Below are positions 27,438 to 36,407 of a DNA stretch of 64,000 bases, piece by piece. The stretch comes from Deminuibacter sp966424055. Lineage in GTDB: Bacteria > Bacteroidota > Bacteroidia > Chitinophagales > Chitinophagaceae. The notes below the pieces were generated by a model. The model saw only the letters and a list, made by a program, of their open reading frames with translations. It was not told the DNA's origin and ran no database searches. The stretch spans positions 1-64,000 of the forward strand of contig CBJLMB010000010.1 in assembly GCA_966424055.1 (NCBI GenBank). The letters run 5' to 3'. Both the position numbers and the translations under genes were made by a program. Position 1 is the stretch's first letter; each line of letters opens with the position of its first letter.

Positions 27438-28064
27438 TTAACGGGGAAGTGAGAGGGCATCTGCTGCCTGCTGTAACAGGTTCCGGTAATTATCGTCCAG
27501 GCTGATATAGTGGATGATGAGCTTGAACTCAAATTGGATCACCATCAGCCAGTTGCCGTGTACAGCACGGAAGATCCCGTCCTGGCTATTGGTCAATTCC
27601 CTGGCTACCTGGGCGGCATTGTTCGCACTCAAAAACAGTTCCAGCACCTTGGGCAATGCCTGTACACTAACCAGTTCGGTTTTACTGAACCCCGAAATTT
27701 CATAAGAAATATAAACCGGCTGCTCATTTTGAAACTGTAACTGCACAATGCATTTTTCTTCTAGTATTTTATTCTTCACAAACCAAACCTGCAATTCATC
27801 CTGCGCAGGTTTCACCACTTTTTTGTAAGTGACCGCTAATTTCTTTTTGACACCAGATAAAGACACATGGTCAAAATCTGTTTTATCGGGGAATAACAGA
27901 ACCGGGTGAAATGCAATGGACGAAGCCCGCTTCTCAGTGAGCCATGAGTGAAGCAATGGCAAACGGATACGGCCATCGTAATATTCTTCTTTTGTAGAAT
28001 ATAAGGCCTGCGAGCTGCGTTTAAACTTTGCCGCGAAACTGTTTTTCAGTTGGCTGAATAGCAT
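27438..28064 (-). CDS. Conserved-looking protein of unknown function
   Basis: A 208-residue soluble protein without signal peptide or recognisable motif. It starts MLFSQLKNSFAAKFKRSS, has a repeated aromatic/acidic pattern (IVQLQFQNEQPVYISYEISG) and ends with FKLIIHYISLDDNYRNLLQQ. Codon use fits the host core genes. It stands alone on the minus strand after the tRNA-Ala. I do not recognise the family. Confidence 0.75.
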   Translation of the reverse strand: MLFSQLKNSFAAKFKRSSQALYSTKEEYYDGRIRLPLLHSWLTEKRASSIAFHPVLLFPDKTDFDHVSLSGVKKKLAVTYKKVVKPAQDELQVWFVKNKILEEKCIVQLQFQNEQPVYISYEISGFSKTELVSVQALPKVLELFLSANNAAQVARELTNSQDGIFRAVHGNWLMVIQFEFKLIIHYISLDDNYRNLLQQAADALSLPR

Positions 28065-28283
28065 AGGATATTATTTGGGTGAATGGTTGCGCTTTAATAG
28101 GATACGAAACCAATAAATAATTTTACCATAAGGTGATTTTTCAGGAGTTGAGGTTTATTAAAGCCTCAAAGCAGTAGTTGTTCTTAAGGTAAGGGAGAAC
28201 GGAGATCGTGAATGGCAGGCAAACTTTTTTTCGCACTTCAATATTAAAAAAAATACCGGTTCATAAAAAATGTTTTGTGACGA

Positions 28284-28565
28284 ATGAATAAAATGACTTG
28301 GCATTACACGCTTGTGCACAAAATAATGTGCCAGAAAAAGATACTGTCGTTATCCTACGCCAATTTAAACGGCTTTCAGATGAAAGATTGCATTTATAAT
28401 ATTGTTAAAACAAATCGACCGGTGTTTTTTGAGGCTTTTTTATCTCCTGTACCAGCCGGTTCTACTACGAAATTGCCGGTGGTTAACACTTTGGTGAAAC
28501 AAGTGCGGATAGTTGCATGGCTGTTTTTATTCATGTATTTTTATCAAAGCATCATTCGTCAATAA
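28284..28565 (+). CDS. Doubtful small ORF
   Basis: A 93-codon frame with an ATG and a hydrophobic end (VRIVAWLFLFMYFYQSIIRQ). The body lacks family features and is rich in Cys/Lys like random AT-rich frames. It ends 14 bases before the YdeI-like gene. I list it only because the gap would otherwise be empty. Confidence 0.25.
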   Translation: MNKMTWHYTLVHKIMCQKKILSLSYANLNGFQMKDCIYNIVKTNRPVFFEAFLSPVPAGSTTKLPVVNTLVKQVRIVAWLFLFMYFYQSIIRQ

Positions 28566-28579
28566 AGTAAATGCTTCGT

Positions 28580-29107
28580 ATGCTTCAGTTTACCACTACT
28601 ATTCTGCAGTTTGAACAAATGGGTGAAAAAACTGGCTGGTCTTATATACTGATACCTGCAGCTCATGCGCAAAAATTATATCCCGGCAATAAAAAATCAT
28701 TCAGGATAAAAGGTACAATTGATCATTATGCTTTTGAAGCGGTAAGTCTGCTGCCGATGGGCGAGGGTGATTTTATTATGCCCATGAATGCAACCATACG
28801 AAAGGCCATCAAGAAAAATAAAGGTGCCAGTGTGCGTGTGAAAATTGAAAAAGACAACAATCCTGAACCTGTGAAAATGATCCGGGAGCTGCAAGAATGC
28901 CTGGAGGATGAACCTGCAGCACTGGCTAATTTTTATAAAATGCCTAAATCGCACCAGAACTATTATATCAAATGGATCGATTCGGCAAAGACAGAACAAA
29001 CCAGAACCAAACGCATTGCACAAACGGTTACCGCCATGGCCAAAGGAATGAATTATGGAGAGATGATGCGCAGCCTGCGTGACGACAGGGAGCAACTGAA
29101 GGATTGA
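28580..29107 (+). CDS. YdeI/OmdA-family protein with DUF1905 domain
   Basis: A 175-residue protein. Residues about 1-90 are a DUF1905 beta barrel (GWSYILIPAAHAQKLYPGNK, SVRVKIEKD), and 100-170 a YdeI/OmdA-type helical domain (ALANFYKMPKSHQNYYIKWI, AKTEQTRTKRIAQTVTAMAK). The pair is a common fusion in Bacteroidota and Actinobacteria. OmdA proteins were linked to protection against cationic peptides in Salmonella, but the biochemical role is unsettled. An ATG three codons upstream is possible. Confidence 0.9.
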   Translation: MLQFTTTILQFEQMGEKTGWSYILIPAAHAQKLYPGNKKSFRIKGTIDHYAFEAVSLLPMGEGDFIMPMNATIRKAIKKNKGASVRVKIEKDNNPEPVKMIRELQECLEDEPAALANFYKMPKSHQNYYIKWIDSAKTEQTRTKRIAQTVTAMAKGMNYGEMMRSLRDDREQLKD

Positions 29108-29231
29108 TAAACGGCAGCTGCAATTGATAGAAGATACATTGTTTTTAATCAACAGGTCATACATGAATGCTGTTGTATTGACGGATGATTGCCATATGTT
29201 CGCAACCAATTTTACCGGTTAATTTTTTCTC

Positions 29232-29522
29232 ATGAAACCTGTTATTACCATCGAATATTGCCCGCGCTGCGGCTGGATGCTGCGCGCAGCCTATATGGCA
29301 CAGGAACTGCTGACCACATTTACAGAAGAGCTGGGTGGCGTTCTGCTAAAGCCCGCTGAAATAAACGGCCGTTATAGTATCAGTGTTGATCAAATATTGT
29401 TGTTCGACAGGAAACAGGCCGGCAGGTTCCCTGAAATAAAAGAGCTGAAGCAGCTTGTTCGCGATAAAATAGCACCCGGCAAAAACCTGGGTCATACAGA
29501 TAATGCCAGTCACAAAGTGTAG
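29232..29522 (+). CDS. Rdx (SelT/SelW/SelH)-family thioredoxin-like protein
   Basis: A 96-residue protein with the Rdx start VITIEYCPRCGWMLRAAYMA (CxxC, Cys9 and Cys12, in place of CxxU), then LLTTFTEELGGVLLKPA and the closing RFPEIKELKQLVRDKIAPG. The family has a thioredoxin-like fold and is thought to act in redox reactions. Length is normal. A terminator follows. Confidence 0.92.
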   Translation: MKPVITIEYCPRCGWMLRAAYMAQELLTTFTEELGGVLLKPAEINGRYSISVDQILLFDRKQAGRFPEIKELKQLVRDKIAPGKNLGHTDNASHKV

Positions 29523-29565
29523 AAGAAAATCAGTACCTGTAGCTCGGTACGGAGAAAACCTGTTG

Positions 29566-29596
29566 CAACAATTCCCGGTTGTTGATTGTTTTTTTC
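29566..29596 (+). terminator. Intrinsic terminator after the Rdx gene
   Basis: CAACAA-ttcccgg-TTGTTG gives a 6-bp stem, followed four bases later by seven T. Confidence 0.65.
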
Positions 29597-29691
29597 ATTT
29601 GCTGCTGTTCTTTTTCCGGCAGCAGTTTTGTTATTGTTTAGCTGTATGCCGGTATGGCAAACCGGCATGCGGTCAATAAAAAATAACAGGT

Positions 29692-31053
29692 ATGTTACAA
29701 ACACAACAGCTGGCATTGAATATCCCGTCTACCGGTAAACCCAGGGTGGTTATTGTAGGTGCCGGGTTCGGCGGATTAAATGCGGCCAAACATCTCCCTG
29801 ACAATAAGTTCCAGGTAGTATTATTTGATAAGCACAATTACCATACTTTTCAACCATTATTGTACCAGGTAGCAACAGCAGGCCTGCAACCAGATTCTAT
29901 TGCAGGCCCGCTGCGTAACCAGTTTAAAAAGAAAAAAGACTTTGAGTTCCGGATGCTGAAGGTTGAATCGGTAGATACAACGCGCCATGTTATTTCAACT
30001 ATAGCAGGAGAACTGGCATACGATTACCTGATTATCTCCAATGGTGCACGATCCAATTATTTTGGTAATAAGCGCATGGAAGAGCTGGCATTGCCGCTGA
30101 AAAGTATTCCGGATGCACTGGACCTGCGCAGCCAGCTGATGCAGTTGTTTGAATGGATGGGCATCAATAACGATGAATCGATCAAAGATTTTATGCTCAA
30201 TATCGTGCTGGTGGGTGGCGGCCCTACCGGTGTAGAGCTGGCCGGTGCACTGTCTGAGCTACGCAGGTATGTACTGCCCAGGGATTACCCGAGGATAGAT
30301 TTTTCACGCATGCGTATTTACCTGCTGGAAGGCACTCCCAGGCTGCTGATCGCCATGTCGGAAAAAGCCAGCGAGCGGGCAAAAAAAGACCTGGATAAAA
30401 TGGGGGTTATCGTAAAACTGAACACTATGGTGCGTGACTATGATGGTGAAACGGTAACCCTGCAGAGTGGAGAGCAGATAAAATCGTTCTGCGTGGTATG
30501 GGCTGCAGGTGTTACCGGCGATCTGCTGCCAGGGCTGCCAGCCGAATGGGGTGAGAAGGGCCGGCTGCTAACCGATCCCTACTGCAGGGTAAAGGGCAGC
30601 ACCAATATTTTCGCGGTAGGCGATATCGCAGCAATGAAAACCGAAGAATATCCCAGGGGGCATCCGGGTGTGGCGCAGCCTGCCATACAAATGGGCAAAT
30701 ACATCGGTAAAAACCTGGCAGATATACATGAAAGCAAACAGGTAAAGCCCTTTAAATATTTTGACAAAGGTTCATTGGCTACCATCGGCAGGGGAAAAGC
30801 GGTGGCTGATCTGCCCGGGAATATCCGTTTCGGCGGCAGGCTGGCCTGGTATATCTGGTTGTTTGTTCATATCAGCTTCCTGATCAGTTTTCGCAATAAG
30901 ATGCTGGTGTTTGCTAATTGGTTATGGAATTATTTCACTTATGATAAAGGCAACAGGTTAATTATCCGGCCCTATATCCGTAAAAGCAGCAACATTACCC
31001 CAAAAGCTGCCGAAGCAAATGAACCGGCCCATATTGCCGAGGCGAATCAATAA
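29692..31053 (+). CDS. ndh: Type II NADH:quinone oxidoreductase
   Basis: A 453-residue flavoprotein. The FAD-binding GAGFGGLNAA lies at about 23, HNYHTFQPLLYQVATAGLQP is the NDH-2 flavin loop, the NADH-binding VLVGGGPTGVELAGALSEL is at about 170-190, and IFAVGDIAAM is the second FAD motif. The C-terminal end (LAWYIWLFVHISFLISFRNK, MLVFANWLWNYFTYDKG) is the amphipathic membrane anchor of these enzymes. It passes electrons from NADH to quinone without pumping protons, on the cytoplasmic face of the inner membrane. Single gene, plus strand. Confidence 0.93.
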   Translation: MLQTQQLALNIPSTGKPRVVIVGAGFGGLNAAKHLPDNKFQVVLFDKHNYHTFQPLLYQVATAGLQPDSIAGPLRNQFKKKKDFEFRMLKVESVDTTRHVISTIAGELAYDYLIISNGARSNYFGNKRMEELALPLKSIPDALDLRSQLMQLFEWMGINNDESIKDFMLNIVLVGGGPTGVELAGALSELRRYVLPRDYPRIDFSRMRIYLLEGTPRLLIAMSEKASERAKKDLDKMGVIVKLNTMVRDYDGETVTLQSGEQIKSFCVVWAAGVTGDLLPGLPAEWGEKGRLLTDPYCRVKGSTNIFAVGDIAAMKTEEYPRGHPGVAQPAIQMGKYIGKNLADIHESKQVKPFKYFDKGSLATIGRGKAVADLPGNIRFGGRLAWYIWLFVHISFLISFRNKMLVFANWLWNYFTYDKGNRLIIRPYIRKSSNITPKAAEANEPAHIAEANQ

Positions 31054-31111
31054 TCCATTTTATCTGTAAAGCGAACCAGAGGCCGGTTTTCCTGCCAGGG
31101 AAAGAACTGCT

Positions 31112-31135
31112 CGGTTCAATCAGTTGATTGAACCG
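31112..31135. terminator. Inverted repeat after ndh
   Basis: CGGTTCAATCA-gt-TGATTGAACCG is a near-continuous palindrome of 24 bases, flanked by a direct repeat ctgccaggg (31092 and 31141). It lies 59 bases past the ndh stop with an AT-rich ttatttttctg further on. Terminator or protein site cannot be told apart. The remaining 400 bases before vgrG show nothing else. Confidence 0.45.
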
Positions 31136-31535
31136 CTTTGCTGCCAGGGCCATTATTTTTCTGTTATTTACCATACATCAAGCTCCTTAAGAAAGCTTGT
31201 TCCAGGCCTTGCAAAAGAACAGGTAACGGCCGGAGCAACAAACAGGCGCCCTGTTTCCTGTTTGCCAATAAATTAATATTCGCGTAATATAATTGACACT
31301 GATAAAGTTAGCATTGAGTTGTTTTGATCCTTTGACGAAACAGCTAAACTGTGGCATATTATTAGCAGAAAAAGAGCTGTTAAAAAAAAGACGGGCACTA
31401 AAAATCCCGCCGGGTATATTGTAAAACAAATATTAATTTTATTAGATGCTTTATGTGAGCATCTGTTTTTAACCCACCCTACCCGAAATACATAAACAAA
31501 CCTCTTTCTAACCTGCTAAAAAAACGGGCAGCCTT

Positions 31536-33326
31536 ATGGAAAAGAAGCTGAATGTGGACATCAACATCGAAGGTACCACTATTACGCATTTCAGCAGCTT
31601 TATGCTGAAGCAGCGGTTTAATGAACACCATTATTTTGAGCTCCGGTTCAACCACGATCAATTGGGTATGCCGGGGATGGTTACCCTGGAACAATCACGC
31701 AATTTTATTGGTAAAAACCTGTCTGTTCAATTCAGTGCTGCAGAAGGCGAACAGGTTTTTGTTGGCAAAATCACCAAAGTAGAACTGGCGCAGAGCCATG
31801 GTTACCATGGGATACTTATTGTGAGCGGTTATTCGCCTACAATACTGCTGGAGCGTGGGCCCGACCTGGGCTCTTACCTGGGTAAAGATCTTGCATCGAT
31901 TGTTCAGATTGCAACGGAAGATGCCCCTGCCAATGACCTGAATATGCAGGTGAACCCGGCACGCAGCGCACCGATTGATTACATTATCCAGTACAGGGAA
32001 AGTGATTTTGATTTTCTCAACCGCTTATCCGCTGAATACCATGAATGGTTTTTTTATGACGGGGTGAACCTGCATTTTGGCAAACCCAGCCAACCGCGCG
32101 CTGAAGTATCACTGGTATATGGACAGGACATTCACAGCCTGCAGTATGGTATGAGCATTACTCCGTTGAAATACCGCCGGTTTGCCTATAACCCCAAAGA
32201 AGATGAATTGTTACAGGCCGAAAGCAAAGGTGAAGCAGGTGGCCAGCCCGACCTGGTGCATGCGGTAAAAGCATCTAATGAGGTATACAGTAAAGTATAT
32301 AACCAGCCCACGGCAATAAGGGTGGACAGTAAATCGGATATTGACAGCCATGTAAGCAATGAACAAAAAGCCAAAGTGGGTGAACTGCTGAAAGTATCTG
32401 CCAGCGGCGATAATCCCGGGGTACGGCTGGGGGGTATTGTAGATATCAGTATGAGCGTACAGCAGGGCGTGGGTGAGTTTACCACAGAGGCATTGGGCAA
32501 ATTCCTGGTAACAGGTGTTTACCATGAACTGGATGGTGTAGGACATTATCACAATACTTTTGAAGCAGTAGTAGCAGATACAGAGCGTATCGTTGTAAAA
32601 GATTTTAATAAACCAGAACCTGACCTACAGCTGGCCGATGTGGTGGACAATAACGATCCGCAGAAGCAGGGCCGTATCAAGGTACAGTTTAAATGGCAGT
32701 GCAATAGCAACGACCCAACTGAATGGCTACGCGTGGTTAGTCCTAATGCCGGTAACGGCGATACCGGTGGCAACAGGGGCTTTTTTGTTGTACCGGAAAG
32801 AGGAGACCAGGTAGTAGTCGCTTTTGAAGAAGGTAATATTGCACGCCCTGTAGTATTGGGCAGCGTGTACAGTGGTAAAACGGCCAATAGCGGCGGCTTC
32901 TCCAACAGCGGCACCAAGGCCTTCAATTCACGCAAGGGCAGCACCCTTACTTTTAATGATGCAGGACATGCACTGATGCTGCAAACCAGTCCCAATGCCA
33001 GTATGCAGATGGACAACAGCGGCACAGTGAATGTAAATGCTTCGGAATCGTTCACTGTTACCTGCGGGCAAAGCAGTTTCACATTAAAACAAGATGGCAC
33101 CATCAGCCTGAAAGGCATCAAACTCACCATTGAAGGCGAAACCTCTACTGATATCAATAAAGATAAAGGAGAAACAACGCTGGGCAATTCTACCAAGCAC
33201 ACGAACATAAACGGTGACAACCTGATTGCAACAGGTAACACCACTGTTGTAAAAAGTAACGGTCAGATGAATATCAACGGCGATCACCTGGTAAACATCA
33301 AAAGCAATAATGTGAAAATCAACTAG
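31536..33326 (+). CDS. vgrG: VgrG-type T6SS spike protein
   Basis: A 596-residue protein with the gp27/gp5-like layout. Residues 1-340 form the gp27-like base (RESDFDFLNRLSAEYHEWFF is the family hallmark), about 375-460 an OB-fold (DVVDNNDPQKQGRIKVQFKW, RGFFVVPERGDQVVVAFEEG), and the rest a repetitive beta-helix needle (MQMDNSGTVNVNASES...TLGNSTKHTNINGDN). This is the Bacteroidota (subtype iii) VgrG form. No other structural T6SS genes are in the window, so it is an orphan vgrG island that should use an apparatus encoded elsewhere. It leads a plus-strand operon with the next three genes. Confidence 0.95.
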   Translation: MEKKLNVDINIEGTTITHFSSFMLKQRFNEHHYFELRFNHDQLGMPGMVTLEQSRNFIGKNLSVQFSAAEGEQVFVGKITKVELAQSHGYHGILIVSGYSPTILLERGPDLGSYLGKDLASIVQIATEDAPANDLNMQVNPARSAPIDYIIQYRESDFDFLNRLSAEYHEWFFYDGVNLHFGKPSQPRAEVSLVYGQDIHSLQYGMSITPLKYRRFAYNPKEDELLQAESKGEAGGQPDLVHAVKASNEVYSKVYNQPTAIRVDSKSDIDSHVSNEQKAKVGELLKVSASGDNPGVRLGGIVDISMSVQQGVGEFTTEALGKFLVTGVYHELDGVGHYHNTFEAVVADTERIVVKDFNKPEPDLQLADVVDNNDPQKQGRIKVQFKWQCNSNDPTEWLRVVSPNAGNGDTGGNRGFFVVPERGDQVVVAFEEGNIARPVVLGSVYSGKTANSGGFSNSGTKAFNSRKGSTLTFNDAGHALMLQTSPNASMQMDNSGTVNVNASESFTVTCGQSSFTLKQDGTISLKGIKLTIEGETSTDINKDKGETTLGNSTKHTNINGDNLIATGNTTVVKSNGQMNINGDHLVNIKSNNVKIN

Positions 33327-33334
33327 GCAAACCC

Positions 33335-34291
33335 ATGAAGAAATTTGACTGGATTATACCTGGCAGTGAGAAAGAAGGGGAAGTACCACAAAAAGCCACG
33401 GTTGAAAAAGCCGGATTCATCCCTGTATCTTTTTTACCCCAAACCGAAATCGCTTTCCGTGCCACCGGCACACAGCACTATATTATCACCCACCGCCAAA
33501 AGCTGACGATGGCAACGGTGGCGGATAATTTTTTAAGTGAAGTAGGGCTGTCTATCGACATACAACAGATCGATGACAAAGGTTACCTGGCTGCCTTAGA
33601 GTTTGGTGAAGTAAGGCTGCTGGAATTTGAGAATTATCTTACAGAGGAGCTGATGAAAACAGCCCGCCGTCTCAATTATATCTACGATCACCTGCAGCTG
33701 CGGCTTAACCGGAATGGTTCTGTTGCCGAAGTAGAGAACCGTCCCGATATTAAACAGCGCTGGGAAAAACTGAAATACGATCTGCAGCGTGCCGATCCCT
33801 TCAATACCGCGCAGTTTATAGCCATGAAAGATGCGGAGCTATCCAGCCGCAGCCTGCTGAACGGCAGTATAGAAAACCTGCCGTTGTTCAGTTTCCTTTT
33901 CCCGTTGCTGGGGCTCAATGTACCTGAAAACGGCCGGGCCACCCTGGAGAAAACCAAGATGGACCAGCTATGTGGCGCAGTACCATTGCCCTTCCAGGTA
34001 CAGGTGACAGAAAAAAATGCAGGCTCAGGCCCGGGGCGCAGCTTTTCTGTGAAAGGCATATTGCAGGAGCACCTGGTAGATATGCACCTGCTCAGGCGTA
34101 TTGCTAAAGAACGCTACCAGATCGATTCGCTGAGCAGTTATCATTTTGAATATACAGGCGAATATGCGTACAATGAAAAAGGCTGGCCCCAGCATGCGGT
34201 GCTCACCATAACTGAATATATGGATGAGCAATGCTATTCATCGGCCACTTATTCACTGATGGCCATACCCGCCGGTGAGCAAGCGAAATAA
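33335..34291 (+). CDS. Unknown protein between vgrG and PAAR effector; candidate adaptor
   Basis: A 318-residue soluble protein with no signal peptide, 8 bases after vgrG. I do not recognise a domain. It starts MKKFDWIIPGSEKEGEV, has a helical middle (LTEELMKTARRLNYIYDHLQ, IKQRWEKLKYDLQRADPFNT) and a beta-rich end (SYHFEYTGEYAYNEKGWPQH). Genes in this position in T6SS islands often code for chaperones or adaptors that load the next effector on VgrG. That role is inferred from position only. Confidence 0.8.
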   Translation: MKKFDWIIPGSEKEGEVPQKATVEKAGFIPVSFLPQTEIAFRATGTQHYIITHRQKLTMATVADNFLSEVGLSIDIQQIDDKGYLAALEFGEVRLLEFENYLTEELMKTARRLNYIYDHLQLRLNRNGSVAEVENRPDIKQRWEKLKYDLQRADPFNTAQFIAMKDAELSSRSLLNGSIENLPLFSFLFPLLGLNVPENGRATLEKTKMDQLCGAVPLPFQVQVTEKNAGSGPGRSFSVKGILQEHLVDMHLLRRIAKERYQIDSLSSYHFEYTGEYAYNEKGWPQHAVLTITEYMDEQCYSSATYSLMAIPAGEQAK

Positions 34292-34381
34292 GCATGGTGG
34301 CTTATGCTTTGGGATAAGGCATGAATTGCCCTACTACCCGGTCACTGAAAAAGAACTATCAACGGATGAAAATGCAGTGCA

Positions 34382-35884
34382 ATGAGTAAGTTTGTAAACA
34401 CTGACACCTGGCTAACCTGCAGCATGGGTATGAAGCCTGCCCGCATTGTGGTAACATCGCAGGGTAAACAAACCTTTGTAGATAAGCCGGGTGCAACGAT
34501 AGAAGATACCAGCGGGTATAATTTTATTTGTACCAAGTACCTGGGACTGATCGGTTTTCTGGCCGGTATCCTGCTGGCTGCACTTTGTGTACTGTTCCCT
34601 GCAGTAGGGTTCTTGTTATTACTGGCAGTTACATTTATCGGCGGCCTGGGTATTGCAGGCACTATCGGGTACCTGGTATGCTGCAGCAGTTATGGCAAAC
34701 CCAGGCAATGGCAGTTGCAACACCCCACGGTGCAGATAGAAGGAAAACATGCGCTGGTAAGCGACAGCAAAATGCTTTGCAGTAAAGCCGATGGTGTGGT
34801 AACCATGCACGAAAGTTTTTCGGGCGCCCTGTGGACTTCATTGAAAGGGGATGCCATGCATATGCTGAATTACAGCATGCAGTTTTTAAGTGGTTATATG
34901 GTTGGCAAGGGCAGCATTAACCTGTTTGGTGCTGCACGTGCCGGCGGAGCCGCGGGTGTAGGCAGCCTGTTTTCGAGCGGGTTGAAAAATATGTTTTCAC
35001 CTGCAGGTTTAAGAAGCCTGTTTGCTGCCGGTAATTACGGGAAAGCGGCCCTGCAAACCGGGATGCTGGCATTGGGCTATGGTTCTACGGCTTATACCGG
35101 CTATAACATGTATAAAACAGCCACCGACCCCAATCTTTCCCTGGGTGAGAAAGCCTGGGAGCTGGGTAAGGAATCCCTGCTGCAGGTGATGTTTGTATTT
35201 GGCGCCGGTAATGTGCCCAAAGGCAGACCTTCAGACGGAGGCAGTGAAGGCAGCGGTACCAAAGAAGAAGCACCCAAAGCAGATGATGCCAAACCCACAG
35301 CACAGGGCGAAGCCAAACCTGCTGAAGCAGGCGGCGAACATAATGGGGGAATGGCGGAAACGGAGACGAAGCCGGAGTTAGTTGCTGAAAACAAGCCGCC
35401 CCAAGCTGAAAGCAGTCCGCCGGGTTCTACCAAAGAGCCATTAGCATTACCTGCTGGTCGACCTACAACCAATACACTGGCCCAGATAAGAAGAATGCGT
35501 GGAAAAGCTAAATGGGAGGCCGGAGAACAATATGTTCAGGAGTTGTATGGATCTCCAGGGCAAAGGCATTATCCGGTGCCACAGCAGGGTGGCGTTACTA
35601 CACCCGGTGGAAGGTTTGTAGATGCGCCTGTTGATACCCCTAATGGAGGTGTTATGGCAAACGAGGTTAAAACCTATCAGCAATGGCGTACTGTTCAGGG
35701 GCTGCCACAGCAAAACAGTGTTCCCCTATCTGAGCATATCAGGCAGCAAGTGTTGAAAGATGTATGGTTGAAGAACAATGTTCCAGGTTACGATCCAAGA
35801 TGGATATTCCTGGAAGCCCCGCCATCACAGGAATTGGGTGATTTTTTATCCCAGAATGGCATTATTTATATAATTTACCATTAA
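34382..35884 (+). CDS. PAAR-like T6SS effector with probable PD-(D/E)xK nuclease C-domain
   Basis: A 500-residue protein in three parts. Residues 1-45 and 110-150 resemble a PAAR-like/DUF4280 spike tip (VNTDTWLTCSMGMKPARIVV, ALVSDSKMLCSKADGVVTM), interrupted by two membrane helices at about 54-102. Residues 150-350 are glycine-rich and then a Lys/Glu/Pro/Ala linker (KPTAQGEAKPAEAGGEHNGG). Residues 360-500 look like a restriction-endonuclease-type toxin: AGEQYVQELYG (Glu about 377), GGRFVDAPVD (Asp414) and NEVKTYQQW (Glu428, Lys430), the E...D...ExK set of PD-(D/E)xK enzymes. The predicted action is DNA cleavage in a rival cell. The next gene has the size and position of its immunity gene. Confidence 0.8.
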   Translation: MSKFVNTDTWLTCSMGMKPARIVVTSQGKQTFVDKPGATIEDTSGYNFICTKYLGLIGFLAGILLAALCVLFPAVGFLLLLAVTFIGGLGIAGTIGYLVCCSSYGKPRQWQLQHPTVQIEGKHALVSDSKMLCSKADGVVTMHESFSGALWTSLKGDAMHMLNYSMQFLSGYMVGKGSINLFGAARAGGAAGVGSLFSSGLKNMFSPAGLRSLFAAGNYGKAALQTGMLALGYGSTAYTGYNMYKTATDPNLSLGEKAWELGKESLLQVMFVFGAGNVPKGRPSDGGSEGSGTKEEAPKADDAKPTAQGEAKPAEAGGEHNGGMAETETKPELVAENKPPQAESSPPGSTKEPLALPAGRPTTNTLAQIRRMRGKAKWEAGEQYVQELYGSPGQRHYPVPQQGGVTTPGGRFVDAPVDTPNGGVMANEVKTYQQWRTVQGLPQQNSVPLSEHIRQQVLKDVWLKNNVPGYDPRWIFLEAPPSQELGDFLSQNGIIYIIYH

Positions 35885-35897
35885 GAAGAGAATACCT

Positions 35898-36362
35898 ATG
35901 CGGTCATTAACAACAGAAGAAAGTAGTTTGATAGGCAAAAGAAAGAAAGAGCTGGATGCCATTCTCAACGAACGCATGCCGGTGCTGGTGGAATTTTTTA
36001 CCGACCTGGACGCACCGCAGCCATATGCTGTGTTGACAGAAGCCGAAAAATACGTGAGCTATCTGGATGATTTTATGAAAGACCAGGTAGTAGAGGAGGA
36101 AGATTTTTACTGGATTGTTACCCGTATTAGCTATTTCATAGGTGAATACCTGGTGCAAAAATACCAGGGTTGCTGGATGGTCAATGAAACGCCAGATAGC
36201 CGTACGTTTGGCCGTATTGTAACCGGTTGTTTTTTGCGCCTGGCCAATCAGTCGGCTATGGTAGATCCCTTTGAGGTGGCAGTGACATTTGTTCGTTCAT
36301 CACTGCCTCGTTCGCTAAGGCCGTTATTGCAGGAATTGGAACAGGAATTAGCTAATGCTTAA
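35898..36362 (+). CDS. Probable immunity protein for the preceding T6SS effector
   Basis: A 154-residue, mostly helical, acidic protein without signal peptide: EESSLIGKRKKELDAILNER, LTEAEKYVSYLDDFMKDQVV, and ending SLRPLLQELEQELANA. It starts 13 bases after the effector stop. A small acidic cytoplasmic protein right behind a nuclease effector is the usual immunity arrangement. I do not recognise an immunity family, so the assignment rests on position, size and charge. Confidence 0.65.
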   Translation: MRSLTTEESSLIGKRKKELDAILNERMPVLVEFFTDLDAPQPYAVLTEAEKYVSYLDDFMKDQVVEEEDFYWIVTRISYFIGEYLVQKYQGCWMVNETPDSRTFGRIVTGCFLRLANQSAMVDPFEVAVTFVRSSLPRSLRPLLQELEQELANA

Positions 36363-36407
36363 GCAAGTGGGGTGTTAAACAGCCGCTGGTTTATTGATAT
36401 ACCATCA

